Shown here piece after piece: positions 17,841-27,033 of a stretch of DNA of 38,888 nucleotides (position 1 is its first letter; every line of letters starts with the position of its first letter). The DNA lies in NCBI GenBank assembly GCA_947626635.1, contig CANQSY010000008.1, positions 1-38,888 of the forward strand, read 5' to 3'. A program made the position numbers and the translations under genes. The notes below the pieces were generated by a model. It made no database searches and was not told the origin of the DNA. It saw nothing but the letters and a program-made list of their open reading frames with translations. The DNA is from an uncultured Akkermansia sp. Lineage in GTDB: Bacteria; Verrucomicrobiota; Verrucomicrobiia; Verrucomicrobiales; Akkermansiaceae.

Positions 17841-19271
17841 ATGCGCTCTCTGCTTTTCCATTTGCGTTGTTGGCTCTTCCTCCTGGGGGCAAGTGTGGCG
17901 GGAGCCTGGCAGCAGGTCCACGAAACCGCGGCGGAGCCTGCGCGCGAGTTCCGTGCCGCCTGGGTCGCTACGGTTTACAATCTCGACTGGCCCTCGGCCG
18001 CCGGACTCCCTGCTGCCCGCCAGCAATCAGAACTGCTCTCTATCCTCAACTCGGCCGTCCGCCTCCGTCTCAATGCCATCATCCTGCAGATCCGCCCCAC
18101 TGCGGATGCCCTCTACCGCTCATCCCTCGAACCCTGGAGTTCCTGGCTGAGCGGTCCCGGCGTCAACCCCGGGTACGACCCCCTCGCCTTCGCCATCGCA
18201 GAGGCCCATCGCCGCGGACTGGAACTCCACGCTTGGTTCAATCCCTTCCGTACCACAATCCACGGCAACCCCGTCGGAGCCGGGCATATCTCCCGCCGCC
18301 GCCCCGATCTCATCAAACGCGCCGGCAGCACCACCTTGCTCAACCCCTCCTCCTCCGCGGCTCAGCAGCATGTCCTGCAGGTCATCATGGACGTCGTTCG
18401 ACGCTATGATATCGACGGTGTGCACCTGGACGACTATTTTTACCCCTACCCGCCGCACCACAATATCGCGGACGGCTTAACGCCCGCGCGCCGGCGCGCA
18501 GCCGTTGATTCATTCGTCCGACGGCTCTACTCATCCGTGAAATCCGCTAAACCCTGGGTCCGCGTGGGCATCAGCCCCTTCGGCGTCTGGAAACCCGGCT
18601 ATCCCGCCGGCGTGCCTGACGGGGTCAATGCCTATGAACAGCTCGCCTGCGATGCCCGTAAATGGTTCGCCAACGGCTGGGTGGATTACCTCTCTCCCCA
18701 ACTCTACTGGCGCATCAACAGTCCCCAAAGCTTCCCTGCCCTCATGCAATGGTGGTCCTCCATCAACCCGCGCCGCCCCGTCTGGCCCGGTATTGCATCC
18801 GCACGCATACTCAGCTCCGAGGACCCTAACCGCCCCGCTTCCGAAATCGGCCACCAGATTGACCTGGCTCGTCAGTTGGCTCGTCAGAGTTCCGGACAAC
18901 TTTTCTGGAGTTGGCGCTCGATTGGGACGAATCGCGGCGGGGTGCAAAAGGAGCTTGCTGCTCGGTATCGTGGTTACGCGGTTCCCCCGGCCATGCCCTG
19001 GTCAGGCACCGCACGTCCCGCCATGCCTATGGCGCAAGCATTGAATACAGCCCGGGGCGTTTCGATTTCCTGGCGGCCGGCAGACGCCAGTGCCCGTAAG
19101 TGGGTTATCCAGGCTCGCCGGGGAACTCAGTGGACAACCCTCTGCATTCTCCCGGGATCCCGTCGGTCGGTGACTCTTCCCGCCTCGATGTTCCAAGGTG
19201 TTACCCGCCTCGCTGTGCGTCCTATCTCCGCCTGCGGCAACAGCGGTTCACCCGCTGTCCTCGCTCCGTAA
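17841..19271 (+). CDS. GHL10 / DUF187 family glycoside-hydrolase-like secreted protein
   Basis: EFRAAWVATVYNLDWPSAAGLP ... NAIILQIRPTADALYRSSLEPWSSWLSG ... YDPLAFAIAEAHRRGLELHAWFNPFRT ... DIDGVHLDDYFYPYP; signal peptide MRSLLFHLRCWLFLLGASVAGAW. ORF-track start at 17604 lies inside nuoN; ATG at 17841 fits better. Confidence 0.88.
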   Translation: MRSLLFHLRCWLFLLGASVAGAWQQVHETAAEPAREFRAAWVATVYNLDWPSAAGLPAARQQSELLSILNSAVRLRLNAIILQIRPTADALYRSSLEPWSSWLSGPGVNPGYDPLAFAIAEAHRRGLELHAWFNPFRTTIHGNPVGAGHISRRRPDLIKRAGSTTLLNPSSSAAQQHVLQVIMDVVRRYDIDGVHLDDYFYPYPPHHNIADGLTPARRRAAVDSFVRRLYSSVKSAKPWVRVGISPFGVWKPGYPAGVPDGVNAYEQLACDARKWFANGWVDYLSPQLYWRINSPQSFPALMQWWSSINPRRPVWPGIASARILSSEDPNRPASEIGHQIDLARQLARQSSGQLFWSWRSIGTNRGGVQKELAARYRGYAVPPAMPWSGTARPAMPMAQALNTARGVSISWRPADASARKWVIQARRGTQWTTLCILPGSRRSVTLPASMFQGVTRLAVRPISACGNSGSPAVLAP

Positions 19272-19388
19272 TGTTGCTTGCGCAGTTTATCTTAAGTATT
19301 TTGAGAGCATCCGGGGTCAGAAATTGATTCTTCACCCCTTGATATCAAGCACGTACTGAAAAACATCGCGACGATTTTCTCTCCGGGC

Positions 19389-19417
19389 TTGTCAATTCCT
19401 CTGGAAATTGCTAAGCT
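19389..19417 (+). promoter_or_regulatory. Sigma70-like promoter TTGTCA-17-TAAGCT upstream of dnaB
   Basis: TTGTCA 19389-19394, 17-bp spacer, TAAGCT 19412-19417, ahead of the dnaB ATG at 19431. Confidence 0.4.
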
Positions 19418-19430
19418 GTGCGCCCGTGGT

Positions 19431-20852
19431 ATGAGCAAGGATGAGAATAGCAAGTCTGATTTTCACAAGGAGATCAATCGAGAGGCACCCGTGGTGATGC
19501 CGCAAGCTCCCGGCATCGAGAAGAGCTTGCTCTCCATGATGGTGGCGGATCCCACCAACATCATCGGGCTCTGCCACGAAGGAGGCATCAACGAGGATTT
19601 CTTCTACATCCCCGCCCACCGCATCCTCTGGAATCTTTTCGATTCCCGCTACGATGATAATAAATCGCTGGACATCACGTCCATTGACCAAGCCCTCTCT
19701 GACGCCGGGCAACTTGAAAGCGTCGGGGGACACGCCGGGCTGATGGACATCCTCACCTACGCCACCTCCACCGCCCTTTTCTCCTCCCATTTTGAAATCC
19801 TCAAGGAAAAATACGTGCGCCGCAGCATGATTCTCGCTGCAAACAAAATTCACGAAACCGCCCACGATGAAGGTCGCGAGGTTACCGAACTGCTTGACTC
19901 CGCTGAGCAAGACGTCATGCAAATTCGCAACAGAACGGCATCCTCCGACAAATGGGACATCAAGCGCGCCATCTCCGAGGCCGTGAGCAACGTGGAACGC
20001 ATGATGAGCAAGGACGGTGCCATTCTCGGTCTCCCAACCGGTTATGACGAACTCGACCTTATGACCAACGGTCTCAAACCGGGAGAACTCTTCGTCATTG
20101 CCGCCCGTCCCTCCATGGGTAAAACTTCTTTCCTCCTCAATGTGGTGGAGCACCTCGTGCTGGACGTCAAAAAACCCGTACTCGTCTTTTCCTGCGAAAT
20201 GCCTTCCGTTCAGCTCGTCGAGCGTCTTCTCTTTGCCAAAAGCGGAGTAAGCAAAAAGGAGGTACGTTCCAAGCAGGGCAAACTCACCAAGGATCAGATG
20301 AATCGCCTGAAAGAAGCAATCAACGCATACAAGGAAAGCCGGTTGATCATCGACGACACGGCCGCCATCTCTATCTCCGAGCTCCGTGCTAAAGCCCGTC
20401 GTATCCGCAAAGAAAACCCCGACCTCTGCGCCATCGGCATCGACTACCTCCAGCTCATGCGCTCTCACACCAAACAGGCCCAAAATAGCCGCGAGCGTGA
20501 AATTGCCGAAATCTCCGGTGGTCTCAAAGGACTCGCAAAGGAGCTCAAACTCCCTATCATCGTGCTTGCCCAACTCAACCGCGGACCGGAAAACCGCACG
20601 GGAAAGAATAAGGGTCTTCCCATGATGAGCGATCTGCGAGAATCCGGCGCCATTGAACAAGATGCCGACATGGTGGGTCTTCTCTATCGTTCCGCCTACT
20701 ACGCAGAGGACGATGAAGAACGAAAAGGTGCCGGGACCGATGCTACGCTCGTACTTGCCAAAAACCGAAACGGTCCTACCGGTGATGTAAAACTCTCCTT
20801 TGAGGCTGAGCTTATGCGCTTCAACCCACGAACCACACATGACGAAGCCTGA
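19431..20852 (+). CDS. dnaB: Replicative DNA helicase DnaB
   Basis: GLPTGYDELDLMTNGLKPGELFVIAARPSMGKTSFLLN Walker A; VFSCEMPSVQLVERLL; CAIGIDYLQLM; LPIIVLAQLNRGPE; SDLRESGAIEQDADMV. Confidence 0.95.
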   Translation: MSKDENSKSDFHKEINREAPVVMPQAPGIEKSLLSMMVADPTNIIGLCHEGGINEDFFYIPAHRILWNLFDSRYDDNKSLDITSIDQALSDAGQLESVGGHAGLMDILTYATSTALFSSHFEILKEKYVRRSMILAANKIHETAHDEGREVTELLDSAEQDVMQIRNRTASSDKWDIKRAISEAVSNVERMMSKDGAILGLPTGYDELDLMTNGLKPGELFVIAARPSMGKTSFLLNVVEHLVLDVKKPVLVFSCEMPSVQLVERLLFAKSGVSKKEVRSKQGKLTKDQMNRLKEAINAYKESRLIIDDTAAISISELRAKARRIRKENPDLCAIGIDYLQLMRSHTKQAQNSREREIAEISGGLKGLAKELKLPIIVLAQLNRGPENRTGKNKGLPMMSDLRESGAIEQDADMVGLLYRSAYYAEDDEERKGAGTDATLVLAKNRNGPTGDVKLSFEAELMRFNPRTTHDEA

Positions 20853-22176
20853 TTCTCCATCCACCGGCACGACTCAACGCCTCGTTGATCTCGACCTCGC
20901 CCACTGCTGGCACCCCTTCACCCCGCAAGCCCTCTGGGGAAAGGAAGCGGAAATCCTCATGATCGAATCCGGCAGCGGCGTCTGGCTCACGGATACCCTC
21001 CGTCGCCGTTACATTGATGGCAACAGCTCCATTTGGGTGAATATCCACGGTCATTCGCATCCGCACATCGTACGCGCTATCCAGCAGCAAGCCGCCACCA
21101 TCTGCCACTCCAGCTACCTCGGCTTTGCTCACCCCCTCGCCTCTCTCCTCGCCGAGCGCCTTGTCTCTCTTTTCCCCGGACGCCCTCTCTCGCGCGTCTT
21201 TTTCTCGGATGATGGTTCCACCGCCATAGAAACGGCTCTCAAGATGGCCTTCCAGAGCTGCTCGCAAACGCCCGGCAAGGAGAAACGTCGCCACTTCATC
21301 GCCTTCTCGAACTGCTACCACGGCGACACCATGGGCGCGGCCTCCCTGGGAGGCGTGAGCACCTTTTTCTCTCGCTTCCGTGGCTTCGGCATGGAGGTGC
21401 GTCACGTGCGCGACATGGAGGATCTGCGCTCCCTGCCGGCAGAGACGATTGAATCCACGGCCGGCATTGTGATTGAGCCGATCATCCAGGGAGTGAACCG
21501 CATGACGCCCTGGCGAGCGGGACTTCTGCGTGAGTTACGCGACTTCTGCACTCATCATGACATCTTCCTCATCTGTGATGAGGTGATGACCGGGTTTGGT
21601 CGCACCGGCAAGATGTTCGCCTGCATGCACGAAGGAGTCACGCCCGACTTCCTATGCTGCGCAAAGGGGCTTACCTCCGGCTACACCCCACTGGCCGCCT
21701 GCCTCACGACGGAAAAGATTTACAACTCCTTCCTCGGTGCCTATAGCGACAACAAGTCCTTCTACTATGGGCACAGCTTTACCGCGCACCCGCTCGGCTG
21801 CGCCGCCGCCCTCGCCTCGCTTGATGTCTTCGAGCAAGAGCACGTCCTGGAGAAGCTCCCTCCTAAAATCGACCTCATGCGCTCGCTTGCCGAGAGTCTC
21901 CACAAACGCAACCTCCATGTCGCCGCGACTCGATCGATCGGACTCATTACCGGCATCGACATCTCCCATGCGGATGGTTCACCTTATGCCCAAGACGACC
22001 GAGCCGGCGAGCGCGCCTGCATCGCCATGCGCAAGCATGGTCTGCTCACTCGTCCCGTCACGCACGATACCATTGTGCTCATGCCCCCGCTCTGCATCTC
22101 CGAGCACGAGCTGCGTCTCGCATTCGACGCTATTGATTCCGGCATTCGCGATGCCTTGCAGGGCGAACTTGAATGA
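20839..22176 (+). CDS. bioA: Adenosylmethionine-8-amino-7-oxononanoate aminotransferase
   Basis: HCWHPFTPQ, DGNSSIWVNIHGHSHPHI, FFSDDGSTAIETALKMA, FLICDEVMTGFGRTGKMFAC, CCAKGLTSGYTPLAACLTTEKIY. ATG at 20839 overlaps dnaB end. Confidence 0.93.
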   Translation: MTKPDSPSTGTTQRLVDLDLAHCWHPFTPQALWGKEAEILMIESGSGVWLTDTLRRRYIDGNSSIWVNIHGHSHPHIVRAIQQQAATICHSSYLGFAHPLASLLAERLVSLFPGRPLSRVFFSDDGSTAIETALKMAFQSCSQTPGKEKRRHFIAFSNCYHGDTMGAASLGGVSTFFSRFRGFGMEVRHVRDMEDLRSLPAETIESTAGIVIEPIIQGVNRMTPWRAGLLRELRDFCTHHDIFLICDEVMTGFGRTGKMFACMHEGVTPDFLCCAKGLTSGYTPLAACLTTEKIYNSFLGAYSDNKSFYYGHSFTAHPLGCAAALASLDVFEQEHVLEKLPPKIDLMRSLAESLHKRNLHVAATRSIGLITGIDISHADGSPYAQDDRAGERACIAMRKHGLLTRPVTHDTIVLMPPLCISEHELRLAFDAIDSGIRDALQGELE

Positions 22177-22192
22177 GTCTTCGACGCCTCTT

Positions 22193-22519
22193 TCAGTCAC
22201 ATTCCGGAGCTTCCTCGTCCACCAACGGCTTGAGGTACCCCGCCGCCTCTTCTCTCCCTTCAGCGTAGTGTTCCTCATCACCGGGCGCGAGCAACGTGAG
22301 CAGGTGCCGAAACTCGCCGGCGTGTTCCTTCTCCTCCTCGGTGATATCTTGCAGCACCTTGCGCGCCATCTCGTTGTCCGTGGACTCTGCCAGCTGCTCA
22401 TAAAGTTGAATTGCCTCAAACTCCGCGGCAATCATGAACCTGATCGCGCGCACCAATTCGCTGTGGCTCAACTTCCGTTCCGCCGCCAGCCCGCTGAATG
22501 TATCTGTAAACTCCGGCAT
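22193..22519 (-). CDS. Ferritin-like / encapsulated-ferritin (EncFtn)-type protein
   Basis: LSHSELVRAIRFMIAAEFEAIQLYEQLAESTDNEMARKVLQDITEEEKEHAGEFRHLLTLL: one E...Y plus EExxH per chain, closely resembling the ferritin-like N-terminal domain fused to archaeal encapsulins. Confidence 0.82.
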   Translation of the reverse strand: MPEFTDTFSGLAAERKLSHSELVRAIRFMIAAEFEAIQLYEQLAESTDNEMARKVLQDITEEEKEHAGEFRHLLTLLAPGDEEHYAEGREEAAGYLKPLVDEEAPECD

Positions 22520-22566
22520 ACTTCTTTTGACTCCCGGACACCCCGACGTCCCTCAAAAACAGCTTT

Positions 22567-22607
22567 CCACGTGTGTCCCAAGGAAATTTCTCCGGACTCA
22601 TTCAACG
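22567..22607 (+). repeat. Copy of dispersed CACGTG-type intergenic repeat
   Basis: CCACGTGTGTCCCAAGGAAATTTCTCCGGACTCATTCAACG, similar to 34003-34045. Confidence 0.6.
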
Positions 22608-22671
22608 CATCCCTTCCATGCGTCCGCGCAGATGTCTCCTATCGTCAATTGGCAATGAACTAACGCCTATC

Positions 22672-22700
22672 TTGACAAATAAGCTCGCGCTGAGTAAACT
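22672..22700 (+). promoter_or_regulatory. Sigma70-like promoter TTGACA-17-TAAACT
   Basis: TTGACA 22672-22677, 17-bp spacer, TAAACT 22695-22700, 27 bp before ORF at 22728. Confidence 0.6.
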
Positions 22701-22727
22701 TTTTTTAACTTCCCTCATGTTAATTCT

Positions 22728-23582
22728 GTGATGAAAATTGCTCCGCACTGGGTACGTCGAAAAGAAGAAATAGCGGGCATGCTCTTTCGCGTAAGAGCGT
22801 ATTCTTTCTCCAGCTCCCACGAAGCGCAGGAACGCATGGAGAAAAAATTGCGTCTGTTGCATGATTTTTTCGGAACAGGCAAACGACACAATCAGCAGGA
22901 TATCGAAAATTTCCGCCTCTTGATTCGTCGCTTAGATGAGCACCAGGACCACGAAGAGTACGCGGTCGTCACAACCGAGGAAATTGTGCGGACTCTGGAC
23001 GAGCAGAATATCATTACTAGAAACCGCTACGGGGCAGAGGTGCTCAATTCGGTCAATACCTGTTTTCTTGACGTGGACGAAAGAAAACCCTCGTTTTTCC
23101 AAAAGTTTTTGGGGCTTATCGGCAAGGCAAAAGATATGCAGGAAATCCTCACCGAGCGGGTGAGAGAGCTGTGCCGACGAGATCCGTCCATGGGCGTACG
23201 CCTCTACCGCACAAGCCATGGCTGGCGTCTCATCGTGGCGGCCGAGGGTCTCTCTCCGTCCTCTCCGAGGATGAATGAACTTTGCAAAATCCTTTCGGTT
23301 GATCCCATGTACGAGCGTCTGTGCGCACGGCAAGACTGCTGGCGCGCGCGTCTCTCTCCCAAACCGCATCGCCTCGGGATGCCGTACCGCTACCCGATGC
23401 CGCAGACTTCTTGGGAACAGACCGAGAAGCTTGAAGATTGGCTGAAAATATACGCACAAAAGTCGTCGTCTCGCGCCGTGTGTCGGCTCATCGAGTGCAT
23501 GGGAGTACCCACTGAGACACCTGTCGTCCGGTTGCATGATGAAGTCACAAAAGCGCTCAAGCTCGATATACCTCTCGCCTGA
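22728..23582 (+). CDS. Uncharacterised protein with a primase-like hhhDhD motif (possible AEP-like fold)
   Basis: SVNTCFLDVDE (hhhDhD), GVRLYRTSHGWRLIVAAEG, SVDPMYERLCARQDCWRARLSPKPHRLG; own promoter-like sequence. Confidence 0.7.
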   Translation: MMKIAPHWVRRKEEIAGMLFRVRAYSFSSSHEAQERMEKKLRLLHDFFGTGKRHNQQDIENFRLLIRRLDEHQDHEEYAVVTTEEIVRTLDEQNIITRNRYGAEVLNSVNTCFLDVDERKPSFFQKFLGLIGKAKDMQEILTERVRELCRRDPSMGVRLYRTSHGWRLIVAAEGLSPSSPRMNELCKILSVDPMYERLCARQDCWRARLSPKPHRLGMPYRYPMPQTSWEQTEKLEDWLKIYAQKSSSRAVCRLIECMGVPTETPVVRLHDEVTKALKLDIPLA

Positions 23583-23670
23583 ATTCGCCTCATCGGCGCG
23601 CTTGCATCCAACTCGTACTTCCCCATGCATTGCTCTTGCTTCTTGGCGGGGGTTGGTGTAAGATAACGCC

Positions 23671-25014
23671 ATGACTCACATAGAGGAATTGACCAAGTTT
23701 TTGAGTATCCCGAGTGTATCCGCCCAACCGGAGCACGCCGCCGATGTTGACCGCTGCGCCGATTATCTCGTGCAGAAATTGAGCTCGCTGGGATTTCGTG
23801 CGAAGAAGCATCTGACGAAGATTCACCCCATCGTGATAGCGCACAGTCCGCACGTGGAGGGCAAGCCCACGGTGCTCATTTACGGACACTATGACGTCAT
23901 GCCGGTGGATCCCCTCAGCGAATGGAAGAGCTCCCCCTTCGCCGCAGAAATACGCGAGGGACGCATCTACGCCCGCGGCGCGAGTGACGACAAGGGTGAG
24001 ATCATGGCGCACATTCTCGGCGCGCAGGAGTTGCTCGAGGAGCAAGGGATCCTGCCGTTGAACGTCACCTACCTCTTTGAGGGCGAGGAGGAGCGCGGCA
24101 GCTACAGTCTGCAGGAATTGATCAAAGATCCCGAGATCCAGAAGGAGCTCGCCTGCGACGTCATCGTCGTGAGCGACACCGGCATGGCCGCGCCGGACGT
24201 TCCCTCCTTTTCCTATGGTCTCAAGGGTATCTGCTGCTTTGAGCTGGAGGTGCACGGACCGAAGATGGACCTCCATTCCGGTATCTTCGGCGGAGCGGTC
24301 GCCAACCCCATCACCGCCCTCTGCGAGATGCTCGCCTCCACCCACGATGAAAACAACCACGTCACCGTGGAAGGATTCTACGACGGCGTCGCCGACATCG
24401 AGGAGTGGGAGAAGGAGAGCTGGAAACGCGTGCCGGGCATGAGCGATGCCGAGCTCGCGGAGCTCACCGGTGTCCCTGCGCTGCGCACAGAAAAAGGCTA
24501 CACGGGGGCTGAGTGCGTGTATGCCCGTCCTACGTTTGAACCCAATGGCATCTTCGGCGGCTACGTAGGGGACAGATCCAAGACTGTCATTCCGACGCAT
24601 GCTCTGGCGAAGATCAGCTGTCGTCTCGTGCCCGGTCAGGACCCCGTGGACATCATGCGCAAGGTAGAAGCTCATTTCAAAAAAGTGTGTCCGCCCGGCG
24701 TCACGATGAAGTTTACCATGCAGCACGCGGGCGACGCCTACATGAGCAACCCTCACTCCCCCTTCGGCAAAGCGGCTCAGAAAGCGCTGCATGATACCTT
24801 TGGCAACCCGCCTGTGCTCGTTCGCGAGGGCGGCTCAATCCCCGTGGTGGCATCCATGTCCAAAATCCTCGGCAAGGACGCGCTCTTTCTCGGTCTCGAC
24901 CTGCCCGATGCCCGCATCCACTCGCCGAATGAAAATATGCGACTGGATATCTTTGAGAAGGGCATCGCTATGGCCAAGTCTCTCCTGCTGCTCATGAGCG
25001 AGGTGAAAGCATGA
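23671..25014 (+). CDS. M20-family metallopeptidase (dipeptidase)
   Basis: TVLIYGHYDVMPVDPLSEWKSSPF, IYARGASDDKGEIMAHI, YLFEGEEERGS, GPKMDLHSGIFGGAVANPITAL. Confidence 0.93.
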   Translation: MTHIEELTKFLSIPSVSAQPEHAADVDRCADYLVQKLSSLGFRAKKHLTKIHPIVIAHSPHVEGKPTVLIYGHYDVMPVDPLSEWKSSPFAAEIREGRIYARGASDDKGEIMAHILGAQELLEEQGILPLNVTYLFEGEEERGSYSLQELIKDPEIQKELACDVIVVSDTGMAAPDVPSFSYGLKGICCFELEVHGPKMDLHSGIFGGAVANPITALCEMLASTHDENNHVTVEGFYDGVADIEEWEKESWKRVPGMSDAELAELTGVPALRTEKGYTGAECVYARPTFEPNGIFGGYVGDRSKTVIPTHALAKISCRLVPGQDPVDIMRKVEAHFKKVCPPGVTMKFTMQHAGDAYMSNPHSPFGKAAQKALHDTFGNPPVLVREGGSIPVVASMSKILGKDALFLGLDLPDARIHSPNENMRLDIFEKGIAMAKSLLLLMSEVKA

Positions 25015-25865
25015 ATGCAGTCGAAATCACCAACGTGCACAAAAGTTTCCCGGGTCCCTGGGGAAAAGTCGGCGCTGTGTACGCGGTGAAAGGGGTCTCG
25101 CTCTCCATTCCTCAGGGCGCGGTTTACGGCCTCATCGGTCCCAACGGCTCCGGCAAAAGCACCATCATGAAAATGCTCGTCGGGCTTCTCTCCCCCCACG
25201 AGGGCTCCTGCAACGTCTTCGGTCGCCCCGCCACTGCCGCCGCCAATCGCCGTGAAATCGGCTTCCTCCCGGAGAATCCCTACTTCTACAAATTCCTCAC
25301 GGGCGAAGAAACCCTCCGCTTCTACGGTCGCCTCTGCGGGCTCGGCGGAAAGAGCCTCCGCTCCCGCGTCCGGGAGCTCCTCGAGCTCGTCGGTCTGCAG
25401 GATGCCGCACGCCGACGCCTCGCCGGCTACTCAAAGGGGATGCTGCAGCGCATCGGTCTCGCCCAGGCTCTCGTGCAGAGCCCCCGCCTCCTCGTTCTCG
25501 ATGAACCCACCGCCGGCGTGGATCCCATCGGCTCACGCGTCATCCGCGACATCATCCTCGACCTCAAATCCCGCGGTCTCACGGTCTTTCTCTGTTCCCA
25601 CCTGCTCGAGCAGGTCCAGGAGGTCTGTGACCGTGTCGGCATCCTCTACCAAGGCTGCCTCATCGCCGAGGGGTCTATTGACGAGCTCACGGACGACCCC
25701 GACCGCACCCAAATCATCCTCTCCGGCGCCTCAGCGGAGCTCCTCGACCGCCTCCGTTCCCTCGCCGGCGATTCTTGGATCTCCTCCTCCCCCCTCCACC
25801 GCTCCCTTGAACAGGTCTTCCTCCGCGGCATCCGCGCCAAAATGGAACAATTCTCCAAGACCTGA
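25011..25865 (+). CDS. ABC transporter ATP-binding protein
   Basis: GLIGPNGSGKSTIMKML Walker A, YSKGMLQRIGLAQALVQSPRLLVLDEPTAGVDP signature and Walker B; ATGA overlap with the upstream peptidase. Confidence 0.94.
   Translation: MNAVEITNVHKSFPGPWGKVGAVYAVKGVSLSIPQGAVYGLIGPNGSGKSTIMKMLVGLLSPHEGSCNVFGRPATAAANRREIGFLPENPYFYKFLTGEETLRFYGRLCGLGGKSLRSRVRELLELVGLQDAARRRLAGYSKGMLQRIGLAQALVQSPRLLVLDEPTAGVDPIGSRVIRDIILDLKSRGLTVFLCSHLLEQVQEVCDRVGILYQGCLIAEGSIDELTDDPDRTQIILSGASAELLDRLRSLAGDSWISSSPLHRSLEQVFLRGIRAKMEQFSKT
25834..25853 (+). repeat. Left copy of 20-bp perfect direct repeat GCGCCAAAATGGAACAATTC
   Basis: Identical to 26951-26970; inside the ABC ATPase C-terminal codons. Confidence 0.95.
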
Positions 25866-25867
25866 CA

Positions 25868-26170
25868 GTGAAAGCTCTCAATCGAGCAACGTGTCTTTAC
25901 GTGGTCAGCATCCTAGCGATGCTCGTCTTATCACACGCGTTATCGCAACTCAGGACGAATATCATAGATGAGATGCCTAGGATAGTTTTGCAGGAATACA
26001 TGGCAAGTCGAGGGAAAATTTGGAGTCTTATATCGTCGAAGGTATTTGTGCAAGACGATGGATTGAATGTGCACGAGTACCGAGTCATGTCCGAGGGAAA
26101 GGAATACACCGTGATAATCCCCATGACCATGTTTTGGTGGATGGTTGACGTAACACCGGAAATGCCATGA
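25868..26170 (+). CDS. Small putative membrane-anchored protein (GTG start)
   Basis: CLYVVSILAMLVLSHAL N-terminal hydrophobic segment; starts 2 nt after ABC ATPase stop; ATGA overlap with next gene. Confidence 0.65.
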   Translation: MKALNRATCLYVVSILAMLVLSHALSQLRTNIIDEMPRIVLQEYMASRGKIWSLISSKVFVQDDGLNVHEYRVMSEGKEYTVIIPMTMFWWMVDVTPEMP

Positions 26171-26439
26171 ATAAGTTGACGGTTACAGCGATCGTGTTGC
26201 CGATTCTAATGGCTCTTCTTCTGGTATCGCGTTGGTATCTTTTCAGGCATTGTTACTTTTTGGAACTCGAGCAACAGCTAAGATGGGTCCAGCTTAGTTT
26301 GCGCGTTTTGTTGTTTGAAATCCCTATGTGTGCCTATGTGTACACTTTAGCTACGCTGATTCCTCGATGGAGGGAGACTTGGCGGGAGCTGTTGCTTATC
26401 ACTTCGCTTTACCTCGTCTTTGTACTAGCGACGATATGA
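26167..26439 (+). CDS. Small putative integral membrane protein
   Basis: Three hydrophobic segments in 90 aa; ATGA overlaps on both sides. Confidence 0.65.
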   Translation: MNKLTVTAIVLPILMALLLVSRWYLFRHCYFLELEQQLRWVQLSLRVLLFEIPMCAYVYTLATLIPRWRETWRELLLITSLYLVFVLATI

Positions 26440-26900
26440 ATGAGAATCAACGAAAATGGATTTACGACAAGACGTGCAGCTTGTCATTCACCGTTTTCCC
26501 GATTGTAACGGGAATCACTTGTTTGGTAGGAAGTCTTCTCCAGCAAATGTCGTGGCTGGATATGTGCGAAGCCATCGAATCGACCATGATAAGTTCATTG
26601 TTTTATTTCTTCCCGGGCGCCTTGCTCGGATATTGGTTGGCAGGTAAGGTTCGTTCCGTAACGTTGAAGGTTATTTTTGCGGCATCCTGCCCGCTGCTTC
26701 CCCTTTTATTGATGATGACCGCAGCATACGTTGTCTGCATGAGTGAGGACATGACACGAAACTTCCACGCATTCCCAGCCGGAAAGTTTGTCCCTATGTT
26801 TCTCCTACCATACTTCCTCGGCATCGCTGTCTATACGGCCCTCATTCACCGCTTGTATAAAAAGATCCCTCTCAATCAGTGTGAATATGCGAACAAGTAG
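26436..26900 (+). CDS. Putative integral membrane protein
   Basis: MNENQRKWIYDKTCSLSFTVFPIVTGITCLVGSLL...; ATG at 26436 overlaps upstream stop (ATGA); preferred over ORF-track start 26328. Confidence 0.65.
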   Translation: MNENQRKWIYDKTCSLSFTVFPIVTGITCLVGSLLQQMSWLDMCEAIESTMISSLFYFFPGALLGYWLAGKVRSVTLKVIFAASCPLLPLLLMMTAAYVVCMSEDMTRNFHAFPAGKFVPMFLLPYFLGIAVYTALIHRLYKKIPLNQCEYANK

Positions 26901-26950
26901 AATACATCATCCGGTTGGGATACTATCCGCCATATCGGTCTCGTCCGGTT

Positions 26951-26970
26951 GCGCCAAAATGGAACAATTC
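26951..26970 (+). repeat. Right copy of 20-bp perfect direct repeat GCGCCAAAATGGAACAATTC
   Basis: Identical to 25834-25853; also encodes AKMEQF followed by RQ-stop. Confidence 0.95.
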
Positions 26971-27033
26971 AGACAATGAAGAGCCCGTACGTCAACTGAC
27001 GGCAGAACCTCATACGACATCACAAGGAAAAAT

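Noticed and set aside
19392-20870. 492-aa minus-strand ORF opposite dnaB
   Set aside because: Mirror-frame artefact of dnaB codon bias; no domain seen.
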